Positions 54,153 to 63,895 are shown, counted from the first letter of the stretch. The stretch is DNA of 64,000 nucleotides from Epinephelus fuscoguttatus (GCF_011397635.1 NC_064755.1:21001282-21065281); one strand, 5' to 3'. Numbers and translations: made by a program. The notes: generated by a model from the letters alone, not told the origin.

Positions 54153-57100
54153 TGTTCCAGAGGTGATGCGCTGACTCCTGCCCTGCAGTTTTGTACTCCC
54201 CTGTAGCCTGTGTGACCTCTTGTGGGAGTGCAGGCAAGCTATCGATCACCAAGTCTGTCTCAGGGTTTTGTTCTCCATGACAACCACTCGGGTACAGCAC
54301 AGCACCACTTCACCTCAGCTCTCCCCAGACGCCCCATCCATAAGCTCAAATCTCGGCCTTTAACTGGCAAGACAGCCCTGCAGTTTACTCAAGTGGCAGT
54401 GTGTGTACGTCTTTGTTGCTTTCACTCAATCAGGTGTTTGTTTCGGGTTTGTGTCAGGTGTATCTGTGCTTAAGGTAAGGTAATGGAGGGAGTGTTTCGT
54501 GTGTGCCAAGCGACAAAGACAGGGACTGTGTGCAGGAAAGTGTTGAGTGACATGATGTTGCACCATGTTTGCGTCTCACTGTTTTCTTGTGTTCTTCTGG
54601 TTATGAGGTTTTATTTGCATATGTGTGAAAATGTTACCTTGTGTGTGTGTGTGTGCATGTACAATAAGAGTTTGCACGCCAGCATGTGCTCCTGAAGCGT
54701 GACTACAGGGTTGTTTGCACTTAAGAGTTGAGCAGTTAAACTTTGTGAGGAGAGAAACTTAGAGAATCAATGTGGCACAACTGTGCTTCCCTCCTCTCTC
54801 AGCCTCCTGGGAGAGTGGGTATGTCGGACCTAATTATGCCTTCCCAAATCAAACAAAATGGCTCCTGTTGGTTTCTACAGCTTTCTGCTCCTCCTCTAAG
54901 CCTCAAGTTGGTGTAAATACAAACAATGTAATGCATTCAGCTCTGCCTTGTTAGAAGACTGTAGTACTTGACAATATATGCGCTGCATGTTATGTGTCTG
55001 TGAGCCTAAATCTAACTATTTCCTTGATATTGGCTTTTCAGTTATATTTGGCCAGTGTTGGGCTAGCTGTTACCATTGCAGTAAGGCTAAACCCCCCTAT
55101 AGACTGGAAATGAATAGTCAGTTAAGCATCTAGTCAATACAATATTATTTTGATTCACTTTATTGTTTGGGTAATTTTTCCAAGCATACACACTAAACAT
55201 TCATTGGTTTTTAGGTTCTCAAATACAAGTAGTTGCTGCTTTCATGTGTCGTATGGTTTTTGACTTGGGGTTGGACAAAAGACAAATTTTTATTGAGATT
55301 TAGGTTATGCATTGAAGCTAATGACAGAATTACATTACTAGTAAACATAACATTAATAAAAAAACAAAACAGACACCCACCCCCAAGATTCACTCTTGTA
55401 TTAACGTTTTTATCAGTGCCGTGCTTATGGTCTGGCATCTCGTCTCAACATCACTGGTGCGTTGTTCCTGGAAACTTCTAGAACGTAGCAAAATAGGAAG
55501 ACTGTCTGTCCATACAAAGAGTACATATTGGTATAGAGTGAGTTTTCTTGGGAGTGACATAGGTTTGATGTAAGACTTTGAGGTGGATCTGCTGTCAGCT
55601 ATACATTTCCAAATCATATCCCAGTCCAGTGACACAATTGTCGAATGACTTTATAATAAAAGTAATTATTCGTGTTGGATCCAAAAACGTCAACATTATT
55701 ATTGTCTCAAAGGAAATTTGCTTTGCAGCCAGGCGTTAAACTCATAGGTCACAGAGATGCATCAGTTACATCAAACAACAAAAATCCACAGTCTAAAACA
55801 AAAGAGCAGTATAAAATATAAATGAGCAATAATGAGTGTTATTAAGAATAGATAAAAATATAGAATAATATGAGAAAAAACAGCAGATTAAGCCAAACAT
55901 CAAAGCATATCTCAGCTAAAAATGTAGGCTTGAGACCCAGGTGAAGTATAAACCTAAATACAGTGCAGAATCAAGAAGATCAAAGCTGTATATGCCAAAG
56001 TATTATAAGTAAACATCACCCATACCTATGTCTAATGTAATAAACAGGTACAAAGCAGGACAGAAAAAGTCAGTATGGGGTAGAGCTGCACAAGTAATGG
56101 AAATATTATCCAAATCGCAATATGCAAGCATTGTGGTGCTACAGAGATGCCCAGGCCCACAAATTATATTTCAAATGTAAGGGAACATGGTTGTTTGGTA
56201 CAGACCCCAGTAAAAATGACATCATCATTTAAAGAAAAAAAAAAAAAAATTAATGACCATGAAATGCAGAAATTGCCATTCCCACAAAAGTTACAACTCA
56301 TTTTGCATTTGCAATGTCCATCAACAGAATTACAATGTGATTTTCTTATTTTTTTTGCATATCCTGCAGTCCTAGTATGGGGTTATAATAGAAGGAAAAG
56401 CAGAGCTATATGTATGGCAGGTGAGACTCTGGTGAACCCTGTATTTCTGTTGTGATTTAAAGAATATCTCCTCTCTCATCTCCACCTGAGCGTGTACTAT
56501 GCATGCCGGTTAGCTTGGCCTTGGGCTAGATGCAGTTTCAAGGAACACGGCTTATCAAGATAAGTGACAGGTGTTGGAGTGCGATCTTGACCTGCTGAGG
56601 GCGTTGAGGGCATGATTAACAATTTACTTATCTACCTGCAGGAGGAAAATTGTATTATTATCAGGCCTGCTATGTTGCATCTTTAACACTCTTGTTCTTG
56701 CACTGTAGCTTTATCCATGTGAATGTCTTCACAAAGCTGGAAAGATGAACAGCACCTTGCAAAGGTGTTTATTGTTAAAAAGAGGAGAGGAATAATGAGG
56801 AAGATCTTTACATTAGTTTGGATTTGGTTAATTTAGGATTAGATATTTAAGATTTGGTGAAGGGTAATATTTGTTAAGTTTGAATTTTATGTGTATCTTT
56901 GCAGTTCATATGAATTTTGATTATAAGATGGCCGCAGCTAAGCTCGAATGATTTTGTTTTGTCACATAAGTTTCAGTGCAGATTTGAATAACCATACACC
57001 CCCGGTTGGAACTGTAAGATCAGTGACATCATTAACAAGGTAAAAGGCACACCTGAGTTAATCATAAACAGATATTTAACACTGGAAAAAATGTGAAGAA

Positions 57101-60100
57101 ACACATCCACACCAACTTCAACTCATGCTAATTCTGTGGTTTAGATGAAACAAGCAAAATCAAACAAATTAAAATGAAGGAACTTCCCTCAATATGTGGT
57201 TACTGTGAGGTGAAGTACAAGCTGCATTTCCTTCCATATTTGGAAAACCTTAATATAAAAAATACAGTTGAAAGAAAAGTTAATGTCTAATTTCTGACTA
57301 TTAATGAGGAAAGAAGTGAGATTCTCTGTGGAGGGATGGAAGCACTGTTAGCCTGACTGCTCAGAGGGAGCCTGAGCTCCACAGCAGGGGTCCGTTTCAC
57401 AAAGCAGGTTCAACAAACTCTGAGTCTAATCCTGAACTCTGAGTTGATCTACTCTGAGATAGGAAACTCTGAGTTTCCGGTTCCAGAACAGCTGATTTGA
57501 ATCAGTTTAATCAACTCGGAGTAGTTTCACCTGGAGTTAAACGCGTGCACCATAACTATAAAAAGCCAGCATCAATGGAGCCCCGATTCAACGAGTCACC
57601 ATGGCAACGGGGAAGAGGAGGGCTGCGTTTTTCACCCCACTAGAATTAGAAATCTTAATGCGCTCATACGGCGAGTTTGCGCACGTTTTCAAAAAGAAGT
57701 GCAACACCGCTGCAGCTGCAAAAGAGAGGGAGACGGCGTGGGAGAACATTGCTGCTCCATTCAATGCAAAGTTTAAATGTAGTCCTTTGCAATCACAATA
57801 ATATTACAGGGGAAAACTGCTTGAATGGCAGCCTATTAATTTATTTCATTTAGGTGCAATCCGCTGGGAGAAGCGCTGGCAGCAGTTTAGGATGAAATAT
57901 AAAAACACTGTTCAAACAGGTAAGACCTCGGCATAATCTCATGGGGGTACCTCATTTTGATCATGTTTTACATTGTAAAGTAAATATTAAGTGGCTGTTT
58001 GACTGTGCAGTTGTTTTATCGCCAACATAATGCTGTTTTCACACACATAAATGTCTTCTTATCTATATCATGTTCTGTTAAATAATTAAGCCTATTTAAA
58101 CTAACACAGACTTCTACTCAGCCAACAGAAAGAAGGCAGATGCCTGTAAAACGAGCACACTTTTCTGACCGCCCTGCATACATTTGCCTTACTCAAGTGC
58201 TCAGCATCTCCGACATTGTACAAAAAACTAGGTTGTGTATGTAGATGATGGACTGTGACGTGAAACGGTACAGCACAAAAAGATAATTGTGTGGAAATGC
58301 TAGAACACCTCCCAGCCATCTCCCGACGAATATTTAATTCTCTGCGCAGTAATGCTGCACCTTCATCCACGGGATCGTTATCAAAAGGACATGCCATGTT
58401 AGTGAAAAAAGTCTCCACCTACTGTGCCTAATGGACTTGTAATACTGACTCTGATTTCTTAAATGATTTTTTTAATGTCAGACGGCAGAACTAGGCTACG
58501 CCAAAACTCGCCTGCTGACTGAATGAATGAGGAAATCAAATGGAGTGTGTGGCTCTGAAAAAGGGCGGAGACAGAGAGAAACTCAAGGTTCATTGAGAAA
58601 AACCTGGTCCCGACCAGGTTAGGTTCATAGAGTCTGTTACTACGGTAACTGACCGAGAGCTTAAGTTACCTCTCTCTCTGAAACAGGCTAGAGTTACCCC
58701 TCTTTCTCTGGTCTGAGTTACCTCCCTTTTTGAAACGGAAAACTCAGAGTTTCCCTCATTTCAGGGTTAACAGACTCTGAGTTTCCACTAAACCTGCTTT
58801 GTGAAACGGACCCCAGCAGTAAGTAACAGTGATGGAGGTCATGTCAGATCTACTTGTTTCTGTTAATCATAATTGCAATCAACCACAGCCTCTTGACTGA
58901 TGTGTTGTTAATACCAGAACAAGCCTGTGGATTCCTGGTTTCGGTTTTCTGGCATTAGTGGAAGAGCTCCACTGTTATTAGAGGTCTTGCTGGTGATCTC
59001 ACATGAGCATGTGATTACTGTTAAGACTGAGGAGAGTAACCAGTCAGTCTAGTCAAACTAATGTCTTAGATTGACTTACTAGGGTGTTCCAGCCATAAAG
59101 CATGTCTTTATAATGCACTATTATGAGTGTTAGTGAGCAAGAAATTAACTTCACCACCACTTTGTTGTCCTTACCAAATAGCTATTGTTAAGGATAGATT
59201 TGTGTATTTATTTATTTATTTATTTATTTATTGATATGCTCTTGTTTCAAATGGTAGAGTTGCTTTTGTGAGCTAGGATTTAATTATATGAATAGCCCAT
59301 CTCTTGCTTTTCTGCCCTAAATTCCCTGACTGCCTCCAAGCTATACTGTGTACTGTCAACTAAGAGCAAAATGCCCTCAAAAATCAAATAATTATAATAT
59401 GTTGGCATTTTAAAGTACATTACTACATTGCTCTTGTAAATATACTCAAATCACAGTTATGAAAGATATTTAGGATGAAATAATTTACTTTGAAACACAG
59501 AACCAGTGTTCCTCATTAATATAGTGGTGTATTTAGGTAAGTCAAGTTGCCTGTGTCCCCCCTTCTCCACCGAGCTGACTGATTTGTCTGGCATTGTGAC
59601 ACAAAACAGCGGTTTCTCTATTAAAATATAAAGCAACTACTGAGCGCTGCATTGGGACTCTATAAGCCAATTAGCACAAAGGGTGGGACTAAGGCAGTTA
59701 TCAAGACATTGTCAGGTGTTGTCAGGCGGTGCATCTAAACCAATGAGGAGTAATGACAATAGTGGTGACCAGTTAGAGTGGACGCAATATCAGACTGAAG
59801 ACAGCTGACAGTTCTGTCTGATAATAGACAATAATTCAAGAGCTGTGTTAAAAAGTCTTCATCTTTTTTGTTGCTATAGGCAACAAACAAAGGCATTAGA
59901 TTATATAAAGTATGCCAACAAACATCTGTACTTCTCTCTCTGTAAAACCAATTTCTTGGTGCTTTTTATAGCAAAAGAGAAAGCTGTGCCTGGTTGAACA
60001 TACTCAGTGGATGTGGCCTGGAGTTTACCGTCCTGCAGACAGGGCCATTTATTGCCCGAGTGTTTACACAGTTGTTTGTATTGCACAGACTCTGCTTTCT

Positions 60101-63100
60101 CCACATCTGTATCCAAGCAGCATGCTAAACAGTCAGTGGGAGCACGGTTAACTCACCCAGCAGGTACAGAGCAGACATGTACTCTGAGATATTGAACATA
60201 TAAATTCATCAGACAAGCCCACGGACACCCACTTTGTACCATTGCATTGTGTGTTGATTGATAAGGTGAAGGCTGCTGTAGTGGAGGGAGGGGGCGCAAG
60301 CAGCTCCACCAGTAATAGCAATTTGTGTTTAGCAGCTGCTGCAGGGAGAGATGTGGAGCCGACAGCTTAAATGGGACACCATGTTTAAGTGGGGGTTTTT
60401 TTTGTTTTGTTTTTTTGATCAGCTGACGGTCAGTTGATAGAGCAAGAGACTATGTGACCTGCATGAACTGATGTAATGCTTCACTGAGCTGCACTGATTG
60501 CTGCCTGCCTTGATGAGTTTGTGATTGATCGTGGCTGTCATCTTTTTCCCTCTGATGTGCTACAATTTTTCAACATCTGTAGAATAGTCATTCCCAGAAT
60601 TGTTCCTGCTTCGTTGAAGCAGCCAGCCACAAAACAAGTTGACTGTGGTGTTTACAGCGCCAAGTCTAACATGGAGTTACAAAATTTTCTTACTTGAAGA
60701 GCTATACCAATAACGCCGCTTTGAAAACAGCCATCTTCCCTCACACTCAGCTGTGCCCTGAGCTGAGTATTCATTTCATGAGCATGTGTTTCCTTGTTGG
60801 TGTTTGTTTATTCCTTATATTTAGACCAAACCTTGCCCAAGACGGCGCTCAAGGCATCATCATCACTGGCGTCTGCAGCTGTGTGAGCTCATCTTTTCTT
60901 CGTGTGCTTATGAGTGTGTGTAACCTCAGTGTGACATATGCTGCTGCTGCGTTTCACAGTATTTCTCTCTAGTCAGTGACGTTTACACAAGGTCAAACAG
61001 GGAGAGCATCTGGTGGGCGAGACGCAGAGTATTTGAGGAATGTCAGGGAGCATCTGGGTGCGCTCACTCAAACACACACACACTCAGAGACACAGGCACA
61101 CATCTACAAATGCTTTCACACACATAAACATTTATTTTCTACTCTAACTCAATGTCTCTCTCTCTCTCAGTCTCTTGCCCACACACAAACATTCATCATA
61201 CAAATGCACAAACACTCCAGTGCAGTAATAGCAGCTCCAGATAGGGGCCGCTGCAGGACTGTGGAAGCTCTCTGGCCAATCCGCTGGCAGGTCGTTTGGA
61301 GCCCGGCTTCCCACTGGCACATCTCCTTCTCCTCTCTTTTCTCCCGACGGTCGTCGTCTCTCTCCATCTCTCCGCGTCTCTCTGCATCTCCCTTCCCCCT
61401 CATCCTCGTCGTCCTTTCTGGGATTAAAATTGGCTGCGACCAGGTGCTGTGTGTGTGTGTGTCTGTTGTGAAGCAGCGGTGGAGAAGCAAAGGCAGGAGG
61501 GAGGACAGTGAGGTTTCACCAAGGCGGCAGAAGATGTGCGGTGGTTGGTTGCAAGGCTAGAGGACGCCTCGGAGGACAGACTGTCTGTGGATGTATACCT
61601 GTGGAGAAAGGACTGCTTTTATCAACATCTGGGCTAGCTGCTGATGAGGTGCCGGTCTGCACTGCCTTTCTCCTCACTCTGTCTGTCTGTCTCTCCATCT
61701 CTCCCTGCACATACATCTGTGTGTGTTGGTGTGCATGTATAGATATGTGTGTGTTGGTATCTGTACGTGTCAAAGATATGGCCTATGCCTAAATACATAG
61801 CTATATATGATGTAGTGTTTGCCAATCTGAGAACTGTGACAGTAATAATTATGTTAATCTAGATTTCATCCTGTCTTCCTTTGTTTTCCGGCTCCTCTCC
61901 TCTCCTCCTTTCTCCTCTCCTCTCCTTTCCTCTCCTCTACTCTCTTCTCCTCTCCTATCCTCTCTTCTCCTTTCCTCCTCGCTTTGCTATTTGTGAAGCA
62001 ATCCACAGTGGTTTACAGCCGCGCTAAAATGGTGTCAGTTTACATAAGATGCAATTCTAAAATGCTTCATTATTGCAAAATCACAGAGTCACCTGTGTCA
62101 GCGACATAGGTACAGGTATCAGCAAAGTCTGTGCAGCATAAAGAATTTCCTCCCCGACGGTACGCTGTATGTTCTCTTTGACAGGTAGGCACTGCATTAA
62201 TCTCAACCGGTAGGCCGAACGCTGTCAAGTCAATTTGGCAGGAGGTCGCTAGAATATGCATGAGTGAGAAGACATGTTTTTCATTTGTAAATGCATGGCA
62301 TGTAACCTCATCCCTCCCGCTGTCTGATGTGATAGTCTTGCATACTGAATGTTGTGTGGAGAATAACTTCTCCTCCTCTCATCCTCCTGGGCTTCTTTGG
62401 TTTGGGATGAAGGGAGGAGAAACAATTCATGGACATTATCATGCAGTTTGTGTGCAGCACAGATATGTCGGCCTGCTCTTAGCCCTCTGCCTTCACTTAT
62501 GTTTGCCATTATTTTACTGTGTTTCAGTTCAGTGACTTAATGAGGGGCAAGACAGCTTGTACAGAAAATAATAAGCAGAGGCAGGCAGAGATGAGGTGGT
62601 GTGAGCTTCTGTCCTCTGTAGGCCTTTGTCACCCAACCTGCTGACACCACACATTTAGCCCCAAGGGGATCGCTGGTTTATACAATTACCATGATCTGTG
62701 TGTGTGTGTGTGTGTGTGTTTACTTCAGCATGTGTAGTAGCCTCTGCTGATTGCTTGAAATCAGTGCAAGCTTTCAACCTGATTAAGCCATTTTGCCTCA
62801 TATCGAATCCTAAAAGCTTGTATTTTTTCACCCTCAGCATACATTTCTTCCTGCTTTACTTCTCATTTAGGAGGTTTGAGGTTCTTAGAAATCATCTCCA
62901 GTCTTTGTGTTCACTGTCTGACAGTTGTGATAAGCTGTACATTCTGTATCTTGTTCCAACTCTCTGTTGAAGCAGTATAGTGTTTGCACAGAACTTGAGA
63001 TAAAGGATTTAATTTTCTGTAGCTGCACCCTTTCACCAAACTGAAATGTTATAGACATTAGGGGTTGGGGAAAAAAATCGATACAGCATAGTATCGCAAT

Positions 63101-63895
63101 ATTTTTGGCAGTATCGTAGTGTCACACGCTGCCAAATATCGATTTTTTTTTTACTATAGAAATTATTAATATTACAAATACAAATTAAACTTTAGGTAGC
63201 CTACTTGAATAATAAAATCAATTGCTTTTTCAGTCCACTACATACATTTTGCTGCATCGAAAATGATGAAGATGAACAGACTAAAAACTTTATCTTATTA
63301 GATAATACAGATGCTGACAAAGTTTTCCTTCAGAGACATAATTTTCAGATGAAAAAAGGTAATAAATAGCAATATATCGCGATGTATTTTATCGCAATAC
63401 TCAGCATATCACAGCACGTTTCAGCAATAATATTGTATGGTAAAGTATCATGATAATATTGTATTGGAGCCTCAAATTTTCACTGACCTGTTTAGTATGT
63501 TTGGAAACTTTGGGATTGTGTTATATTTGTCTGACTGTGTAATGACAGGCCTACTGGGCAGGCTGCATGTTCCTCCAGTGGAGGAAAATCCTTTCAGTTG
63601 TTTCCAATACAGTGTTACTCTGCATCATTGATCAATTGCCAATCTCAAAACAAAAACCAATAAGATATTTGTATATCATTATCACTCCAGCAAATTGTCA
63701 CGTTCCAGGCTCATGTGGCGTGTCATCTCATCAAATGAGAGCAAGCTCTAATCTCTCTCTTCCTGTGTTTGTGTTCAGGGGGGGTGGTTGACAAGGATTT
63801 GCGACACTACCTCAACCTGCGTTTCTCCAAGGGCTCAGTGGACCACGACCACCAGCAGATCATCAGAGACAACCTCTACCTCCGCACCATTCCCT
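29634..63895 (+). CDS. magi2: MAGI2 scaffold protein, N-terminal part (exons 1 and 2; gene continues past the window)
   Basis: MAGI2 (S-SCAM) is a membrane-associated guanylate-kinase-like scaffold with several PDZ domains, two WW domains and a GK-like domain. It organises receptors and adhesion proteins at synapses and cell junctions. Exons 29,634-29,931 and 63,779-63,895 join in phase 1 to 138 codons plus one base. The first 99 residues start MSKSLKKKNHW and form the N-terminal PDZ, with LGFELKGG as the carboxylate-binding loop and RDVLAVIKHCKDP in the second helix. Exon 2 gives GGVVDKDLRHYLNLRF and IIRDNLYLRTIP, the entry to the GK-like region. The sequence is closer to MAGI2 than to MAGI1 or MAGI3 from memory, and gnai1 next door supports this. 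WW and later PDZ domains lie downstream. Confidence 0.93.
30419..30496. repeat. (CA)n microsatellite
   Basis: About 78 bp of CA with one TGC interruption near the start. It creates spurious His-Thr or Cys-Val open frames on both strands. Confidence 0.97.
30651..30695. repeat. (CA)n microsatellite
   Basis: Pure CA tract of about 45 bp, 155 bp after the previous one. Confidence 0.97.
32112..32400. repeat. Possible transposon end, TTCAAAAGTCTGGAATAACC
   Basis: TTCAAAAGTCTGGAATAACC at about 32,119-32,138 pairs imperfectly (two mismatches) with GGTGATTCCAAACTTTTGAA at about 34,637-34,656. They may be the ends of one decayed element into which others inserted, or chance survivors of a common family. 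Confidence 0.35.
32715..32734. repeat. (TG)n microsatellite
   Basis: Short pure TG tract of about 20 bp at the edge of a dispersed repeat. Confidence 0.9.
32735..33300 (+). repeat. Dispersed repeat family, copy 2
   Basis: It begins GAGCCATGGACTGTATAAAATGATGGAC, a start I recognise from a frequent fish repeat. It shares TTTGCAGACAGCCTGTCAGTCAG and CAGCCTCAAGTGGCCATTTG with the reverse complement of copy 1 at 21.2-21.8 kb. No ORF. Confidence 0.65.
33700..34510 (-). mobile_element. Penelope-like retroelement, decayed 3' fragment with GIY-YIG motif
   Basis: Read on the minus strand, about 34,240-34,350 encodes YRLTCPCVEGFFYIGRTKDT, a stop, and then NPMARHFSELHNANDSLL, the pattern of the GIY-YIG endonuclease at the C-terminus of Penelope-like elements. 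The reading ends in SPGLNEDMDFKCFL and a stop codon at 34,033-34,035, a typical PLE C-terminus. CMHCPRC near 34,440 fits the cysteine cluster ahead of the endonuclease. Downstream, GAAGCCCTGCAGTAGTCGAAAC (reverse complement of about 33,798-33,819) resembles PLE 3' UTRs. The reverse transcriptase is missing and at least one in-frame stop shows it is dead. Confidence 0.75.
34800..34846. repeat. (TG)n microsatellite
   Basis: Pure TG tract of about 46 bp. Confidence 0.97.
35582..35612. repeat. (TG)n microsatellite
   Basis: Pure TG tract of about 30 bp. Confidence 0.95.
37470..38170. repeat. Composite of repeats, including dispersed family copy 3
   Basis: About 37,870-38,120 matches the reverse complement of 21,400-21,650, with shared blocks GAGCAACTTTCATAGGAATGA and AAGTTAGCGGAGCGCTAAAC-like. 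The part before it (from CCCCTTTCACACTGCCAGATTT near 37,470) resembles the terminus of another common fish MITE. Confidence 0.5.
39839..39886. repeat. (GT)n microsatellite
   Basis: Pure GT tract of about 48 bp. Confidence 0.97.
40113..40371 (-). mobile_element. tRNA-derived SINE
   Basis: Read on the minus strand it starts GGGGCGGCTGTGGCTCAGGA, with an A-box-like TGGCTCAGGAGG and a degenerate B-box-like TTCGATCCC about 50 bp on. It ends in AAAGCGCTTTGAGTG and a tail reading CCATTTACCATTC. The arrangement is that of a pol III-driven SINE common in teleosts. Confidence 0.75.
40846..41735. repeat. Two related MITEs in tandem
   Basis: Unit 1 (about 40,846-41,198) starts AAAGGTCCAGTGTGTAGGGTTTAG and ends CTAAATCCTACACAGTGAACCTTT. 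Unit 2 (about 41,199-41,730) starts AAAGGTCCAGTGTGAAGGATTTAG and ends GCTATATGAACCTTT. Internal blocks such as GTTTCTAC(A/T)GTAGCCCAGA recur in both. The two share a CCTTTAAAGG junction. Confidence 0.75.
42022..42052. repeat. (CA)n microsatellite
   Basis: CA tract of about 30 bp with one AAAC interruption. Confidence 0.93.
44041..45657 (-). mobile_element. Tc1-like transposon with about 272-bp terminal inverted repeats
   Basis: The element begins CAGTACAGGCCAAAAGTTTG and ends with the reverse complement. It is flanked by TA on both sides (44,039-44,040 and 45,658-45,659), the Tc1/mariner target. The arms, about 44,041-44,314 and 45,386-45,657, are nearly identical for their full length. The left arm includes the 3' end of the transposase frame, so the right arm carries a second copy of that coding end. 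Confidence 0.93.
44204..45244 (-). pseudogene. Tc1-like DD34E transposase, frameshifted
   Basis: The enzyme would cut and paste the element at TA sites. The reading starts MARTNQLTKEKR (45,244), with an N-terminal helix-turn-helix region, then RPRKGRPRVTS, the first catalytic Asp in WSDESKFEIFG, the second in QQDNDPKHTS, and Glu in SPDLNPIE, ending GGYFEETRI. Two frame changes break it: one or more small deletions after LRNEGQS (about 45,130-45,175), and a single-base loss at about 44,546 just after RHAIPSGLR, which makes an immediate stop. All three catalytic residues are still readable, so the copy is not very old. Confidence 0.88.
46390..46870 (-). mobile_element. Non-LTR retrotransposon fragment (end of reverse transcriptase ORF)
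   Basis: The minus-strand frame at 46,490-46,828 reads SGKYIKNNHKSILMLQKKAI, then RDLVDLKTAQLMYKVKNKML. This is the conserved region after the reverse transcriptase in CR1/L2/Rex1-type LINEs. A further piece resembling LWNSFEEEMKL continues to about 46,410 in another frame. The 5' part is missing. A 36-bp block just upstream (46,920-46,955) recurs in inverse orientation at 50,606-50,641. Confidence 0.7.
47974..48014. repeat. (GGA)n microsatellite
   Basis: About 13 GGA/AGG units. Gives a spurious poly-Ser frame on the other strand. Confidence 0.95.
48382..48432. repeat. (CA)n microsatellite
   Basis: CA tract of about 50 bp with one CG interruption. Confidence 0.95.
48945..50605. mobile_element. 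Fold-back Tc1-like derivative, right arm interrupted by another repeat
   Basis: The outer arms match as reverse complements: TCTCAAATATTGGTTGCAAA... (about 48,980) with ...TTTGCGACCAAAATTTGAGA (about 50,487-50,506), and AAATGTGCAGTTTGATCACA (49,147-49,166) with TTGTATGATCAAACTGCATATTTTA (about 50,320-50,344). Inside, transposase-derived sequence with GGAATGTCCACCAGAGCTGTTG reads forward at about 49,229-49,250 and in reverse at about 49,639-49,660. The arms turn at about 49,400. About 600 bp of unrelated repeat (49,666-50,267) splits the right arm. Confidence 0.8.
49666..50267. repeat. Repeat inserted into the right arm of the fold-back element
   Basis: It interrupts the arm between CTGCAG and GGGGATCGCTCC. 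It contains CAACATCATCTTGATGTAAA and a small inverted pair CACCTCTCATCC...GAGGTGAGAGGTG (about 49,998-50,040), both typical of common fish repeats, so it is probably composite. I found no clear terminal repeats. Confidence 0.5.
51024..51797. mobile_element. Palindromic fold-back element from a second Tc1-like family
   Basis: The two halves are inverted copies meeting near 51,411. Left CAATGTTCTGCTGAGAAACCTT (51,095-51,116) pairs with right AAGGTTTCCCAGCAGAACATTG, and the outer ends share ATTAAAACCACTGACAGAT. Both halves carry the C-terminal half of a Tc1 transposase in opposite directions. On the minus strand QQDNAPCHIPKAAKEW keeps the second catalytic Asp, and PDPSLIKHLKD corresponds to the usual PDLNPIEHLWD with the catalytic Glu replaced by Lys. 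No coding frame is intact. Confidence 0.85.
53140..53480 (+). promoter_or_regulatory. Possible unrecognised promoter and noncoding first exon inside magi2 intron 1
   Basis: ETS-like cores lie at 53,151 (TTCCGG) and 53,223 (ACCGGAT) in AT-rich surroundings. A consensus splice donor CAAG|GTATGT is at 53,351-53,360. A TTAGCT/GCTAA cluster (53,288-53,480) resembles the one in gnai1 intron 1. No ORF follows. This is an inference from motif arrangement only. Confidence 0.3.
54110..54149. repeat. (TG)n microsatellite
   Basis: Pure TG tract of about 39 bp. Confidence 0.96.
57601..57920 (+). pseudogene. Harbinger-associated Myb/SANT-like protein, 5' exons
   Basis: Exon 1 begins MATGKRRAAFFTPLELEILM and runs through SYGEFAHVFKKK and AAAKERETAWENIAAPFNA, the Myb-like DNA-binding module that helps Harbinger transposases reach DNA. 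After a short gap, about 57,855-57,918 reads RWEKRWQQFRMKYKNTVQT up to a CAG|GTAAGA donor, matching the WQQ(L/F)KMKYKN part of the family. In exon 1's own frame a stop comes at 57,799 after SPLQSQ, so either splicing joins the parts or the gene is broken. No 3' part was found. Confidence 0.65.
58101..58418 (-). pseudogene. Harbinger transposase, internally deleted remnant
   Basis: The minus-strand frame contains MACPFDNDPVDEGAALLRRE, then a diverged linker, then SFLYNVGDAEHLSKANVCRA. These are the N-terminal and helix-turn-helix-proximal parts of HARBI1-like transposases with about 50 residues missing between them. The catalytic DDE domain is absent, so the element could move only with outside help. 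Confidence 0.75.
59205..59232. repeat. (TTTA)n microsatellite
   Basis: About seven TTTA units. Confidence 0.93.
61230..61560 (+). promoter_or_regulatory. magi2: Possible alternative promoter 2.2 kb before magi2 exon 2
   Basis: A GC- and CpG-rich island (about 18 CpG in 320 bp by eye) in an otherwise CpG-poor intron, with a CCAAT box in GGCCAATCCGCTGG (about 61,273-61,286). A transcript starting here would splice into exon 2 and lack the N-terminal PDZ domain. MAGI2 is known to have shorter isoforms starting downstream. No splice donor or start was fixed. Confidence 0.3.
61891..61980. repeat. (TCTCC)n pyrimidine-rich microsatellite
   Basis: About 90 bp of imperfect TCTCC/TCTTC units, nearly pure pyrimidine on + and purine on -. 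Confidence 0.9.
62697..62719. repeat. (TG)n microsatellite
   Basis: Pure TG tract of about 22 bp. Confidence 0.9.
63057..63480. repeat. TATCG-rich MITE
   Basis: It starts TTAGGGGTTGGGGAAAAAAATCGATACAGCATAGTATCGCAATA and carries further ATCGCGATGTATTTTATCGCAATA motifs (about 63,377-63,400). I recognise this as a widespread fish MITE. The right end is truncated or diverged. It ends about 300 bp before magi2 exon 2. Confidence 0.55.
63779..63895 (+). CDS. magi2: magi2 coding exon 2 (start of the guanylate-kinase-like region)
   Basis: The acceptor is GTGTTCAG|GGGGGG and the donor TCCCT|GTGAGT. The 117-bp exon encodes GGVVDKDLRHYLNLRFSKGS and DHDHQQIIRDNLYLRTIP plus one base of the next codon (Cys in mammals). 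It starts and ends in phase 1. Intron 2 runs to the end of the window. Confidence 0.94.

Larger units (their letters stand above)
57387..58814. mobile_element. Compact PIF/Harbinger-type transposon
   Basis: Perfect 24-bp terminal inverted repeats GGGGTCCGTTTCACAAAGCA... at 57,387 and 58,791-58,814 delimit 1.43 kb. AGCAG occurs on both sides (57,383-57,387 and 58,815-58,819), longer than the 3-bp duplication expected for this superfamily. It has the typical two-gene layout: a Myb-like gene on + and transposase remnants on -. AACTCTGAGTT motifs are repeated near both ends. Confidence 0.85.
29932..63778 (+). other. magi2: magi2 intron 1 (33.8 kb)
   Basis: A giant GT-AG first intron, as in mammals where it is far longer. 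It contains many microsatellites and the transposable elements listed separately. Two stretches look promoter-like (about 53,140-53,480 and 61,230-61,560). Stretches without a listed feature, such as 35.7-37.4, 42.1-44.0 and 59.3-60.9 kb, show nothing I can name. Confidence 0.85.

Noticed and set aside
60976..61560. 194-codon + frame running into magi2 intron sequence
   Set aside because: Low-complexity His/Thr/Ser composition from CA- and TC-rich DNA; the CpG island in it is better explained as regulatory.
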